From NCBI GenBank assembly GCA_022478985.1, contig JAKSZP010008023.1, positions 108,929-172,928 of the forward strand: DNA of 64,000 nucleotides. Reading direction: 5' to 3'. This document shows positions 34,483-46,155 of this stretch, in pieces. Position numbers and translations under genes: made by a program. This stretch comes from Massospora cicadina (taxonomy: Eukaryota; Entomophthoromycota; Entomophthoromycetes; Entomophthorales; Entomophthoraceae). Under the pieces are notes generated by a model that saw only the letters and a program-made list of their open reading frames with translations, did no database searches and was not told where the DNA came from. Positions within the stretch are counted from its first letter, which is position 1; each line of letters begins with the position of its first letter.

Positions 34483-35296
34483 AAAGTAGCATGTTGGGAG
34501 GCCAAGAAGGTGAAGTTGGCAGGCCTCCCTGACCTCAAGCATACCATAGACCAACGCTGAGTGAAGGCAAAATATGCCCAGGCTGGTCCTATGGATTTAT
34601 TAGAAGTTTGGCCCTGTATGAGAGCAGGGGCGGTAAAACGAAATAGCTTTGTAACAGAGAAAAGTGATTCAATTTAGTTTTTGGGTGAACGGGGACTTGA
34701 AACCCATTCAGTTTTGAAATTTCCAGCTTAGGTCGGACACTCCTACAATCAATTACCCTAGTTTGGTTGATTACTCAGTATAGTGAATTGCCCAATGGAA
34801 GCATGCACCTATTGGTGCACCTCAGCTTAGACCCATTTCCCTTGATTCATTGTTTTTTCCAAAATCCTTAAATATTTTATATTGAGACCAATATCTCCTG
34901 TTGGTCGACTTCCCTTACAATAAAACCCCCTGTCTAGTACACCATTTTATATTTATGTTATCTTGGACGTTCCTGTGTGCAGACCTCTCTGAGGAGGTCT
35001 CACACCATAATAACCATTTAATTTTAACAACTCCAACTCTATCCACCTGTGCACCGTTGGGCTGCCCAAATTCCCTCCAACCTAGGACGCCTATACCTTT
35101 CCACTCTGTGCACCGCGTTGCTCTCTTTTAGTTCCTACCTCTAATGATAACCCACTTCTACCTGAGTTACTCTAGCTCATGCTCCCTCTGCAGGGCTCTA
35201 GTAACTTTTGTACTAGTGACTAGTTACTTGGTGTCAGCCCTGTGCACCGTGCACCTCCACGCTGGGAACAGGAGAGTTATAGACACTCTCCTTACA
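34483..35296 (+). repeat. Gypsy-C 5' LTR, remainder
   Basis: Continues the 47 bp at 25426 after the Gypsy-B insertion and matches 39580-40392. It ends ggagagttatagacactctc and cttaca. Confidence 0.9.
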
Positions 35297-35605
35297 TTAA
35301 TCGACTAACTGCTTTAGCTTACATGCATGAACTTTTCCGTGTGGGTCTTTTACAAAGTGTAAATGGTGTGTGCCAGCTGTGGTCTTTGGCCATGTTCAGC
35401 TGCACCACTAATTTTCCTTTTTTTCAGTAGGTTTGAGCATCTCGGCATTATTTTTGCCTCCAACTGGAAAGTACCCACCCTTTTTGCTTGTACCCAGTGG
35501 ATGCAGACGCTTCATTATTCAGAAGTTGTGATTCACCAACTTTCCACCAGAAATAAAATTTTTAATCTAAATTAATGGGGTTTACTTTGGCAGCACGTTT
35601 GTACA

Positions 35606-36346
35606 ATGCTGGCTGAATCTTTAAAAATGGGCCTGGGTGTGATGGCCTTGGATAACGTCAGGCAACCCGTTTCTGTAATAGAAATAGGGTCATTAACAAC
35701 TAAAAATGCGTTTTTAAATAAAATCCATATATTTATCCAAACTATATTTGCTCTCTTATGTCTCAGATATGGAACCTACTCCTGTGTATCAAATTACCCC
35801 AAAAAACCCCCGTTTGACCTCTTCCATGATCCGCAGCACTCAGGAGGTAGAAAAGGAACTGCATTTACAATATAAAAATGTTTATGTCACTGCTGAAGAT
35901 ATGGTGGAATATGTGTCATCAGTAGTAAGGGTGGCCCAATGTCCCTCTCCATTCTTTGATTCAAAAGCATACCAGGGTGAAATATTAATGCCAGATGAAG
36001 AGTTTGTTGGTGAAGACAAGCATTTTCTACCTTAAATAAAGACCATTTGGGTTATTTTCTACTGACTGTTACCCTTTCCTCCCCTTTAGGGAAATTCAGC
36101 ACCACTATTTTAGTGGATACTAGAGCCTCTGAAAACTTTATGGACCATAGCCTAGCTGACTATCTTGAGCTGAGTTATGTACCGGGTGGTATGGTTAGAG
36201 GAGTGGCTTCCCAAGGTATTCCCATGCTGAAAATTTGGGGGTTAGTGTACTATCAAGTTGGCACATATCATTGTCCAACCATTTCAAGCCATCAAAAACC
36301 TATTATACACCATTATTTTGGGTGTAGAGTGGTGGCGAAAGTTTGA
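35606..36346 (+). pseudogene. Gypsy-C Gag-like frame and protease
   Basis: A short frame (35748-36035) begins after the leader and encodes an acidic product with no knuckle. The next frame (36047-36346) reads FSTTILVDTRASENFMD, the retropepsin active site with Arg in place of the invariant Gly (DTGAS expected). That is a single G-to-A type change that should inactivate it. Gag is far shorter than usual, so sequence was probably lost. Confidence 0.65.
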
Positions 36347-36559
36347 TGTCAGGACTAACTTGAAAGAAAGTACCCTATCTTTATCATTAAAGAATGACTG
36401 TACCCTAATTGTTCCTTTGTCTGAGGCTAACTTCCAGGGAGATTTTACCCACTGGCCCAGTATTCGCACCCTCAGTCTCGCTCCATTTTTGAAGCCCTCA
36501 CTGGAAATACCTTTCCCTTCTTGTTTGGAGGGTTTGAAATCTTCATTTGGTGTGGCTTC

Positions 36560-37300
36560 AGCTAATGAATTACCTGCCCATTCAGAGTATGCTTTTGAGT
36601 TCAATCTTACTGTTGATTTGGTGCGCATATTTTCCCCGATTTACCCATTGACTGTATGGGGGGAAGAAGCATTAGATGTGTGGGTTAAGAAGAAGTTAGC
36701 CAAAGGCATGATTTTTCATTGTACCTCCCCGGTATGCTCCCCACTTCTCTATGTTGAGAAAGCTGATAGAACTTTAAGCTTTTGCATAGATTATGGGAAC
36801 CTAAACAGTGTTACTGTACCAGACCTCCATCCCATCCCTTTGGATTCTCAGATTGCGCGCAATGTGAAGAAGGCTAAAGTCTTCTCCAAACTGGATTGCC
36901 TCAATGTGTTCAATCAGATCTGGATCAAGAAGGGCCAGGAGTGGCTAACCACATTCTGTACCAGAAAAGGGATTTTCCAGTTTCAGGTCATGCCCTTTGG
37001 TCTTTAAACGGCCCCAGCTATCTTTCAACGCCGAATTGGTACACCTTTGGGGGACCTGCTGGGGGTATGCGCGGTTGCCTACATGGATGATATTCTGATG
37101 TTTTCCCATGATCATAAGACCCATGAATTACACCTTTGGCAAGTGGTGGAGAGGTTAAGGGTAGCCCACCTTACGCTGAAGATCAGCAGGTGTGAATTCT
37201 TTAAGTCCCAGGTCACTTTTCTGGGCAACGTCATGTTTGACCAAGGACATATGATAACTCCAGACAAGGAGAAGGCAATTTGTGAGTAACCCACCCCCAC
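36560..37300 (+). pseudogene. Gypsy-C reverse transcriptase
   Basis: Reads CTSPVCSPLLYVEKADRTL, then SFCIDYGNLNSVTVPDLHPI, VFSKLDCLNVFNQIWI and VMPFGL followed by a stop. After a frameshift comes VAYMDDILMFSHDHKTHELH with an intact YMDD catalytic box, then LKISRCEFFKSQVTFLGN. This is among the better preserved RT sequences here. It forms one open frame of 249 codons from 36258 that also includes the protease C-terminal half. Confidence 0.88.
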
Positions 37301-37900
37301 TTTAGTCAAGGAATTGAGGATTTTTTTGGGGACGTGTACGTTTCTCAAGAAGTTCAAGCCCAATCTTTCTGAGGTGGAAGCGCCCTTGTATAAGGCCAGT
37401 GGTGCAAAAGTGCTTCAGTGGTCCCCCGTTTTGAGGATGCTTTCCAAGCAGTAAAGCGCACCCTATTGTCCACGTCCATCCTTCACCATGTCGATCCTTT
37501 AAGGAGTTCATTGTGTCTACTGATGCCTCCAATTTTGACATAGTGGATGCCTTGTTACAAGTAGGCGAAGATTGTATAGAGCATCCGGTGGGATATTTTT
37601 TAGGAAAATGACTTTGCCAATTTAAACTATACTGTTTATGACAAAGAGTTACTAGCAGTGGTGGAGGCGCTGAATTATTGGCGCCATCACTTGCATGGCT
37701 CTTCCCAACCGTTGCATTTACGTACAGATTACCATGTCTTACTGTACTACTGCACTCCTCATGTCCTTACTCCATTGCAGACCAGTTGGCATGAGACCCT
37801 TACCAGTTTGCATTTTCTTATGAGTTCACCAAGGGTAAGTGAATGGTTTGGCGGATGCCTTGAGCCGCAACCCAGCATTAGCTCCTGATCAAAAGGAGGT
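37301..37900 (+). pseudogene. Gypsy-C RNase H, broken
   Basis: Traces in different frames include FIVSTDASNFDIVDALLQVG near 37505, NYTVYDKELLAVVEALNYWR near 37630, and HLHGSSQPLHLRTDYHVLLY at 37690-37750. SEWFGGCLEP and NGLADALSRNPALAP, in neighbouring frames near 37840, mark the end of the domain. The catalytic Asp and Glu residues (STDAS, YDKEL, RTDY) are still visible. Confidence 0.78.
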
Positions 37901-37989
37901 AGAGGTTCATAACACCCAGTTGATGATTCCGCCAGATATGATTGTGTATCAACTTCCCTCTACTCCCGGCCAACAGGCCAGTACTCGCT

Positions 37990-38990
37990 TTTTGGAAAAT
38001 GTGGAGGAATACAGTATGTTCAGAAAGGTAGTCCTTTCTCAGCTGTTATTGGCAATATACTATGGTTTTTGCCAAGAGCGCGCTGATACAGGTGATCTAA
38101 CCAGGGTTTATCAGGTAAAGGATGAGATGATTTGGTTTCAGGGGCGTCTATGGGTTCCTGCTGTACCACTTCGCCTGAAAATCATCTAGGACCATCATGA
38201 AGGAATCACTATCGGTCATCCTTGGAAAGCAAAGACCTTGGAGTTGATTCGACGCACTTACAATTGGAAAGGCTTACCTGCTCAGGTGAGACGTTATTGT
38301 AAAGAGTTCCTGATCTGCAATCAAATGAAACCAAATTGGCAACCTTAAGCGGGGTTGTTGGTGCCAGTTCAAAAGGCTGAAGGGCCATGTACTTCCCTAT
38401 AAGTGGAATGCATTGTGGAATTACCTGTTTCTGATGGTTATGATGCCATCATTGTGGTTGTGGACCAGTTCATGAAGTTTGCCCACTTTATTCCTTTCAG
38501 ACAACAATAACCGCTGCTCAGATGGTTAGGCTCTTTGTTACTCATGTGTTTGCGCTTCATGGGGTTCCCCCAGAAATTTATTAGTGATTGGGGACCCCAG
38601 TTTACCTCTTTCTTTTGGGAAGAGTTGTGTAAGACTCTTCATATTCGCCCCTGCCGTTCAACTGCCTATCACCCCCAATCAGATGGGCAGACTAAGCGAG
38701 TGAACCGGTGTTTAGAACAGTTCCTGCGGTATTACACTGCTTCAGATCATTCAGATTGGGTTTCTCCCCTTCCTATAGCCCACTTTAGCTACAAAAGTAC
38801 TCTTCATTCTTCGATCAGTTGTTCCCCTTTTTTCGCCAACCATGGATTTAACCCCCGCCTTTAACATGGAGCCCATCTGTGGATCTAAAGTTGAAGCGGT
38901 GGTGGACTTTTCCAAGACTATCAAGAAAGTACATCAGGGGTATTTAAGTCTGGAGGCGGCTTTGAAATTGTATAAGGAGAACGCTGATGG
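37990..38990 (+). pseudogene. Gypsy-C integrase, broken
   Basis: The zinc-binding part is near 38190-38330 (HHEGITIGHPWKAKTLELIR then RYCKEFLICNQMK). The catalytic core follows with VECIVELPVSDGYDAIIVVV, then FISDWGPQFTSFFWEEL carrying the second Asp, and STAYHPQSDGQTKRVNRCLE. In the last the catalytic Glu position reads Lys, so the enzyme is dead. YTASDHSDWVSPLPIAHFSY completes the core. Confidence 0.85.
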
Positions 38991-39219
38991 TAAATGAAGA
39001 GTTGGTCCAGCGTACAAAGAAGGGGATCTCATGATGCTTGATGCTTATAACATCCCTATCAAGCATCCATGCAAAAAGCTGGGAGCAAAGAGAATTAAGC
39101 CTTACCGCTTTTTAGAAAGGTGGGCCATGCCTCATACCAGTTCGATCTTCCCTCTTCATTTTGAATCTTTTTGGTCTTTCATGAGAGCAAATTGACGTTG
39201 TTTGAGGGCCACCACCAGA

Positions 39220-39450
39220 GACTCTTATTGCTTATCTTGTGGATGGGGTTCCAGAATGGGAGGTGGAGGAAATATTAGGTTGCAGAGTAAAGAGAAGACT
39301 AGTACCTGGTATCCTGGAAGGGATTTGATGCATCAGAAAAACAGTTGGGTACCAGAGAGAAACTGTGTACATGCCCAAGACCTGATTGACGCTTTTAACA
39401 AGCATTTCCCCCAGGCCGCCAGACCTCAGTCAAAGCAAGCTGTTGCCTCA
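39220..39450 (+). pseudogene. Gypsy-C chromodomain, frameshifted
   Basis: The first half reads PEWEVEEILGCRVKRR in one frame. The second half reads WYPGRDLMHQKNSWVPERN in another and is followed by AQDLIDAFNKHFPQAARP. Together they make a typical C-terminal chromodomain with a single frameshift near 39290. It ends about 100 bp before the 3' LTR. Confidence 0.78.
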
Positions 39451-39533
39451 ATGAAGTTGGCCCCAGCCAATAAGAATTTTTTCCTTGCGCAAGCCCCAGA
39501 GGGGGGGTTGAGCCCCAAAGGAGGAGAGGGTAA

Positions 39534-40392
39534 TGTCATAGTTGGAAAATGGCATCATCCTTGGGACCAACGTGAGAGATAAAGCAGCAGGTTGGGAGGC
39601 CAATAAGGTAAAGCTGGAAGGCCTCCTTGAACTCAAGCATAACATAGACCAACGCTGTGTGAAGGCAAAATATGCCTAAGTTGGTCCTATGGATGTAGGA
39701 GAAGTTCAGCTCTGTATGAGAGTAGGGGCGTTAAAATGAACTAACTTTGTAACAGAAAAAAATGGTTCACTTCAGTTTTTGGGTAATGGGGACTCGAAAC
39801 CCATTCAGTTTTCAAAATTTCCAGATTGGGTTGGACACTCCTACAATCAATTACCCTAGTTTGGTCGATTACCCAGTATAATATATTGCCCAATGGAAGC
39901 ATGAACCTATTGGTGCACCTAAGCTTAGACCCACTTCTCTTGATTGATTGTTTTTCCAAAATCCCTTAAATATCCTATGTTGAGACCAATCTATCCTGTT
40001 GGTTGACTTCCCTTACAACTAACCACCTGTTTAGTACACCGTTTTATATTTATGTTTTTTTGGACGTTCCTGTGCGCAGACCTCTTTGAGGAAGTCTAGC
40101 ACCACATTAACATTTAATTTTAGCAACTCTAACTCTATTCACCTGTTCACCGTTGGGCTGCCCAGGTTCCCTCCAACCTAGGACTCCTATACCTTACCAC
40201 TCCGTGCACCGCTTTGCTCTCTTTTGGTTCCTACCTCTAATGATAACTCTCTTCTACCTGAGTTACTCTAGCTCATACTCCCTCTGAAGGGCTCTAGTAA
40301 CTTTAGTACTAGCAACTAGTTCCCTGGCGTTAGCCCTGTGCACCGTGTGCCTCCACGCTGGGAACAGGAGAGTTATAGACACTCTCCTTACA
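39534..40392 (+). repeat. Gypsy-C 3' LTR
   Basis: Preceded by the purine tract aaaggaggagaggg. It starts TGTCATAGTTGG and ends CTTACA, and is uninterrupted, so it shows where Gypsy-B landed in the 5' copy. Confidence 0.9.
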
Positions 40393-43270
40393 GCTCCAAT
40401 GATTGGTTTGTTTGTTCAGTTTGGCCATCAGATTGAGTGTAGTATGCTGACGACTGCAGGGTTTATCTTCAGAATGCCACATAATGCCTCCAAAATCTTG
40501 AGGTAAACTGAGGGCCTATATCACTGATTACCTACCTAGCAATTCAAAAAGGGAGAAAATCTGAGAAACAAAAAGCTGAGCCATCCCTTCAGCTGTAATA
40601 GTTGGCATGAATTAGATAAAATGGCATATTTATGAAGTGACACCACCATGACCGCATAATACCCCTGTGATGGTGGCAAACCTACTTTAAATCCAATGAA
40701 ATTGGAACCATGGCCCTTCTGTTTATTGAAAGTGGTGTAGAAGGCCAATCAGTCCTATTCAGTATGTTTTTGAACGTGCACATGCAAAACACCCCTCTAT
40801 ACATGCGTGGACATCCGTTGTAAGCCCATTCCAGTCATTCCAACATTTAATTAAACTGATGCATTTCTTTAACCAGGATAACCCCATGATAAGGGGATCA
40901 TGATGTTCTATTATGGAGCAGAAACGCATCTCAAAGGGAACCTTTATTTTGTCACAAAAATAAATTACTCTATAATTTTTGAGAAAATGATCACAAAGGG
41001 GATTTACCAGCATATTTATTTTCCAGGAGGTCTCATCCTTTAGGACATGTTGAATGGGATACTAACACCAAATCTATGAGAGAACCTTCGTTGACAGGGG
41101 ATACCTGGACTGGTACAGATGGAGTAACTTCAGTCACTGTCTCAGATGGAGTATCTGATAAAATCGTCCATGGAAAAGTCATATTTGATAGGGGCTCTGT
41201 CTCCAAAGGAGTAAAAAAGTATTTGGGTATGTGGACTTAAGATTTATGTTTAATTATTTTATTTTTAGGTTTGGTTTTTGATTTGGGTTTGGTGTAGGGG
41301 ACACCACAACAGCAATGGCAGAGGTGGCGGAGCTATGACCTGTTCAGGGGCAATGAACATGACCAATTCATAGTCTAAATCTACAATGGTCCAATAGGGG
41401 TGCGCGGCTTAAGATATCTAATAAACTATTGGTGGCCCCTTGAAAAACCAATACTAGAATTCAAAGCTCAGAAGTTCACAATAAGTCCTAGTATGCCTAT
41501 AAGCTAGATAATGAGGGTTGCACTAAAATTGAGAGACTTGAGGTCTGTGCACACAACTACTGTATGTTTGGCCCCTGTAACAGATACTGCCAGTGCATCA
41601 GGGACCAAGAAACTGAGACAACTTTTAACCATAGATGACCTGGGTTTGCTCCGGTGTGTTGAAATTCCTTATGAGTAAGCCACAGATGTTCACGCCCCTC
41701 ATGTTCCTAAAAAATACAGCCCCAACTGCAGTTTCAGAGGCGTCGCATGACACAATAAATGGCTTATCTTCATCAGCATGGTGGAGAAAGAGGGTAGCAG
41801 TGAAAATCTCCTTACTGGTTAAAATGCCTATTGTAATTCTGGGGTCCAGATAATGGGACATTCTTACCTGTGAGTGGGTGAAAGGGTGAAGTCATTTCTT
41901 AAATGGTTGGTGAAAACTTATTAAGGTTTGTAACAGATCCTAACTAGCTCCGAGTTTTTTCTGTACTACTGGGGCAGGCCAAGGGAGGACGGCGTCCAGC
42001 TTAGAAGATGTGATGGCATGATTCTCTTTTATGATCAGATTTCCCTGTAATTGCACTTCATACTTAAAGAACTTACATTTAGATGGCTTGGCAACCAGAC
42101 CAGCCTTCTGGAGGGCTTCAGACACTACGACCAAATCCTTGCTGTGTTGTTCATCATTGGGTGAGTGGTTCAAGATGTCATCCACATGGCAATTGCACAA
42201 GAGAATTTGAGATCTACCAAGGCGCCATCAATTCAGGGCTGGAAAACTTCTTTGGCATTTTTTAAACCAAAGGGCATAACTTTATACTGGTAAATGCCAT
42301 ATATAGTGCGAATTTCCAACAGCCACTCATGGGCAGACTTGACTTGCACCTGTTGGATTGCGTTTACCAGATCAAGTTTTAAGAAACTTTTGACTTAAAA
42401 ATTGCTTGGGAAATCGCTGCCTCTAAGGGAAAAGGGTAGTGATCAGGAACCGTTACATTATTCAAGTGTCAATAATCCACACATGATCTCAAAGTACCAT
42501 CAGGCCTCTGGGCAAAGACTATAGGAGAGGCCATAGAAGTTTTTTATTTACCCTTTCTGAACCATATAGTCAATTTATGTCTCCAAGCCTGGTCCTCAGA
42601 AGATATGTAGGGATATAAGGGACAGTGTATGTTAACCAAGTCCACTGTTAGCTGGAAACTTAGGTCAATTTTTGAGTGTCAACAGCTTTATCCCCCATCT
42701 ACCTCAAAAACTGACTTGAAAGGAGCGAGGATGAGAGGCAAAGTAGGCAAATTAAGCCACGATATCTGTAGAAGAGTACTCTACGGTTGCTGTTACTGCG
42801 TTGCCTATTGCCAAAGTAGTGAGAAGGGAAATTTTACGTGATTGAGCATTGGAGGAGAAAGCTAGCATCTTCCACTCCAAGTCAATACATACTGACTGGC
42901 GGCGCACCATCCTACTCCCAAAAATTAATGGGTATAGCAACTCTGGGATCGCCGCAAAGTGGACTACAAAATCAATTTCTTGAGCCACAAATCGTATTGT
43001 TTTTTTTAGTACTAGATGGTCCCAACCTGAGGGGGATTCATCGATTTACAAATTGTATTGTTCCAAAGGGAAAGTGTGAGCATAGTGACCCATGATTTTC
43101 CCAAAACTGTGGAACCAAATGTGACCGCAAAATCCAAAGCTCAGACAACCTTAAGCTCCTATAAAATTGCCTGTGGGTCCAGTTTCCACTAAGGCATTGT
43201 ACAGCTACCTTGAGTAGCCTAATAAATTGCGTTTTTAAACAAAAATTAAGCATAATGAACTTTTTAGCAA
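40393..43270 (-). pseudogene. Gypsy-D protease, RT, RNase H and integrase (right of the Gypsy-C insertion)
   Basis: Read on the minus strand. Protease: ALVETGPTGNFIG near 43200 (Asp of DTG replaced by Glu) and FVVHFAAIPELLYPLIFGSR near 42950. RT: ASPIVFAQRPDGTLRS near 42520, HLNNVTVPDHYPFPL near 42460, then CHVDDIL near 42190, where Tyr of YVDD is His, and GLVAKPSKCKFFKYEVQLQG. RNase H: DKPFIVSCDASETAVGAVFF near 41760. Integrase zinc-binding part: CIEGCFACARSK near 40790-40760. Stops and shifts interrupt every domain. Integrase continues at 25425 beyond the inserted elements. Confidence 0.82.
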
Positions 43271-44089
43271 TCATTTAGGGAACAAAGGGTTGAATTAGAT
43301 GTCTTAGCCTTAAAGTCATTGTGAATTTTTGTGTATCAGTTGGTGAACTGAGTGTGCTAGCTGCTGCCTGAGAATAAGTTAAAGGTGAGGACTTAAGATC
43401 ATTAAGGTTTTCTAAGGCTGCATGTTTGAAAGATACTCATAAATGGGCTCATGCGACGCTTATCTTCCACTTGGTTGACATGTGCAATGTGAGAATTATT
43501 GATAGCTGGATGTGCAGGGTCTATGGGTATCACCACCTTATAAAAGGAATGTTTGAGATATCTGAAATAGTGGGAGATTCTTTGGAGTGAGACTGGTCTA
43601 AATGGCCATTATGGCTCCTAAAGGCCACTGAGAGGGGGTAGAGTAGACCTCAGGGTTATATCCAATTTCAGTGTAGTGAGGCTTAGACTCCATTTTGCCT
43701 ATACTCTATAACACTATCTGCGCTTGTAGAAGCACTGGGTGTCATGGTCAAGAGTGAGTGGTACATCCCTCCACACAGAAATTCAGTACGCTACCCATTG
43801 TCTTTGCTTTGTTGTCAATTATCAACGCCTGGCTTCGTGAAAACGTGAGGAAACTAGGGGAATTATCAAACTCAGGGCGCTTAAAGCTAACTGAGGGAGT
43901 CAAAGGGGCTGTGAGTTGGGTAGAACAAGCTAATAAGACATGGTTTATGATTTTTAAAATAGTTCATTCAAATAACAGTTAAAAAGCTTTCAAAAGAGAA
44001 AAATTAACTTTGGTTAGTGGCTGATCCGTTTAAAGACAAGAAATTTTGAACTAACAATCGCACCTCTATATCATAGAGTTAAATTATAA

Positions 44090-45781
44090 TGTTAGGAACC
44101 CAGATGTCAAGGAAAGACCTAGCTTCCTTTGTGGGTCTTTTAAGACCCACAAAGGCATTTATGGTCCACAAGGCACTGTTTAAACAAAAGGGTCTAGGTG
44201 GGATTGATGGAGAAGGTGTTAGAAAGGCTCCAACGCAGGGTTTGTTGCTCATATGCCATTTATATCACAATAATCAAAAGAAAATTTCTTTGATTAAAAA
44301 TTTATTAAACTAATAAGAGTAACAAAATAAAAGAACTATCCAGCACTCTACCATTAGCAGGGTGCTGGGTCTTATGTGGGATGGGAGAAAGAATTACTAA
44401 GATGAGCCATGGTAGTATGGAGCATATCAAAGTTATTACATTTATTAACAGTTTTGTAACAGACGGGGCTCCCAAGGCCTAGCCCGCCATGGGTCGCGAA
44501 CCCAAACCCCTGGATGGGGGTCACTCAGGCGAGGGAAAGGTAAATAGCCATACCAAACCCCCAAGACTCCTATATGGGCAGGTGGCCTCGCCAGGCACCA
44601 CAGGCTGAGGTGCAGCAAACCAGCCTCTGTTGCCTCAGGGTCACTCTGGAAACTGCCAACCCAAAGGGATGGGCGTGGTTCAAGGTGCAGCGGACAATGA
44701 TATCCTACCAGCCTCTGGTTACCCGCACCACAGTTTTTGACAAGCTCCCCAGCCAACCTCCACTGGGATGTGGTATTCCGCTCTGCCAGGGCATCGCCAC
44801 CTCAAAGGATCTCAGGATGTCCACCCCTTTCTCACTTCATATTGACCACCATTTGTGCTGAAGCAACCTGCCAAACAAATAAAATATAATAATAAAGTAT
44901 TTTAAATATAGCAGTACTAGCAAATAGCAGCCTTTATTAGGGTGAACTCAAAGTTTGGAGTAGAATTCCAAAGTGAGATCCATTGGGTCTAACCTTGCCT
45001 TGAAATATTACCTAAAAAGACTAAATGCATGGTCAGTTATGAGGCGCATAAAAGTCTCCATTTACGGCGGCCAAGGACTCATTAGCAAATGGGTAAACCT
45101 CAAAAACTGACAACCACTTCAATATATATTAAAAATACAAACATTCCACTATTGACCTATTTAGGAAAACTTCGCTGGAATAACGGAATTGCAACCATCA
45201 AGTTACCCAAATCTTGTAATTCTCAGCTTACGAGATCCATGTATGATCATCAACCATTACAAGTTACATTCAAATTACCCCTCAATAGTATCATCTAAAG
45301 TCCCAAGCTGTTCTTGGAACATTTTTTTTCCAAATTTCAAATGACCAAAGTTTTTTTTGTTTTACAATGGTGTGTCAAGTTTGATCCTAGCTTTAGCCCT
45401 CTTCTTTATACCTTTTTGACTAAATTTGACTTTTAAGGAAAGTTTATGCTACTCAAGTTGACTTATGGTTGAACCACGTGTTGGGGGTAGGGAATGGGGA
45501 TCATAATAGAGAGCTTCTTAAATAAAACTAAATTCTGCACTAAATGTTTTATTTTCTTTAGATGAAATCTGCAGAATTTTGAAAATTTATTGGTAATTGG
45601 CCTGAAAAAGGATGGAAAAAGGCGCGTGGAAAACAAGGAAGAGCAGCTGCCACCCATCTGTCGTCCAGGGTATGCCCTAGAACAGAGATCTGGGTGAGGG
45701 GCTGGGCCTTGAGGTTCGTCACCTTTTTTACTTAATGGTGCATGAGAGTTTAGCTTTATAGCTGGAGCTAAGGGACTTGCA
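44090..45781 (-). repeat. Gypsy-D 5' LTR, interrupted
   Basis: The outer parts, 44090-44460 and about 45255-45781, match the 3' LTR at 21755-22641. Between them lies a foreign segment of about 0.8 kb. On the plus strand it runs tgttaggaaccc to gacttgca. Confidence 0.8.
44461..45255. mobile_element. Unclassified insertion of about 0.8 kb in the Gypsy-D LTR
   Basis: Absent from the other Gypsy-D LTR. The first 400 bases are GC-rich for this window and contain the hairpin tgggtcgcgaaccca. Then comes an A/T-rich stretch (aaataaaatataataataaa near 44878) and a further 350 bases of mixed sequence. Minus-strand and plus-strand frames of about 100 codons cross the GC-rich part but have no motif. It could be a SINE-like element ending at the A-rich stretch plus a second fragment. 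No convincing target duplication or tRNA-type promoter boxes were found. Confidence 0.5.
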
Positions 45782-46144
45782 CTAGTGAACATATGCTAAC
45801 TTCTAATAACTCCTCTGACGTTTTAATATTATATGCATCAACATGGTGACTTTTTTATATGTTTGTAGCTATAGGTACAATGGCTTATGTGTCTTAGCTT
45901 AAGGCTGAAGCGTCTGGATCTTGGTATTTCAACTTAATTCACCATCCTACTAAAATACAAACCATTGCTGTAGTTTAGCAAATAATAATGAGTTACAGTG
46001 TTGTTTTAATTTGTTGGTTTTAAATTGTGTACTGAATATATAAGAATAGAGTAATCCTACTACAAAAGGTGAGTGCATTTATTACTGTGCGTCCTAACTA
46101 TCTATAATCCCAAGCTGGCAGGATAATCCAACCAATTTAAACAT
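45782..46144. other. AT-rich gap between Gypsy-D and HAL-like element 2
   Basis: No gene or repeat recognised. Confidence 0.4.
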
Positions 46145-46155
46145 TATGGTAATAT

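Larger units (their letters stand above)
25426..40392 (+). mobile_element. Gypsy-C: chromovirus inserted into Gypsy-D
   Basis: A plus-strand Ty3/gypsy element inside Gypsy-D. Its 5' LTR is split by Gypsy-B: 25426-25472 plus 34483-35296 (861 bp in all). The 3' LTR is 39534-40392 (859 bp). LTRs begin TGTCAT and end CTTACA. Flanks are gcacc on the left and gctcc on the right, a 5-bp target duplication with one change. The internal region (35297-39533) encodes a short Gag-like frame, protease, RT, RNase H, integrase and a chromodomain, with a modest number of frameshifts. It inserted after Gypsy-D and before Gypsy-B. Confidence 0.88.
21755..45781 (-). mobile_element. Gypsy-D: decayed chromovirus, split by Gypsy-C
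   Basis: A minus-strand Ty3/gypsy element. Its 5' LTR is 44090-45781 (with a 0.8 kb insertion) and its 3' LTR is 21755-22641. Read in the minus direction, protease (about 43.2-42.75 kb), RT (42.6-41.9 kb), RNase H (41.9-41.6 kb) and integrase (41.0-40.4 kb) come before the Gypsy-C insertion at 40392-25426. The integrase C-terminus and chromodomain-like modules follow (25.4-22.65 kb). On the plus strand the LTR runs tgttaggaaccc to cttaca, that is TG...CA. A possible 5-bp target duplication ctagt flanks it, if three bases were lost at the left edge. It must be the oldest of the three nested elements. Confidence 0.8.

Noticed and set aside
44461..44880. tRNA-derived SINE in the Gypsy-D LTR insertion
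   Set aside because: The gggtcgcgaaccc word resembles a B box, but the nearest A-box-like word is too close and no cloverleaf forms.
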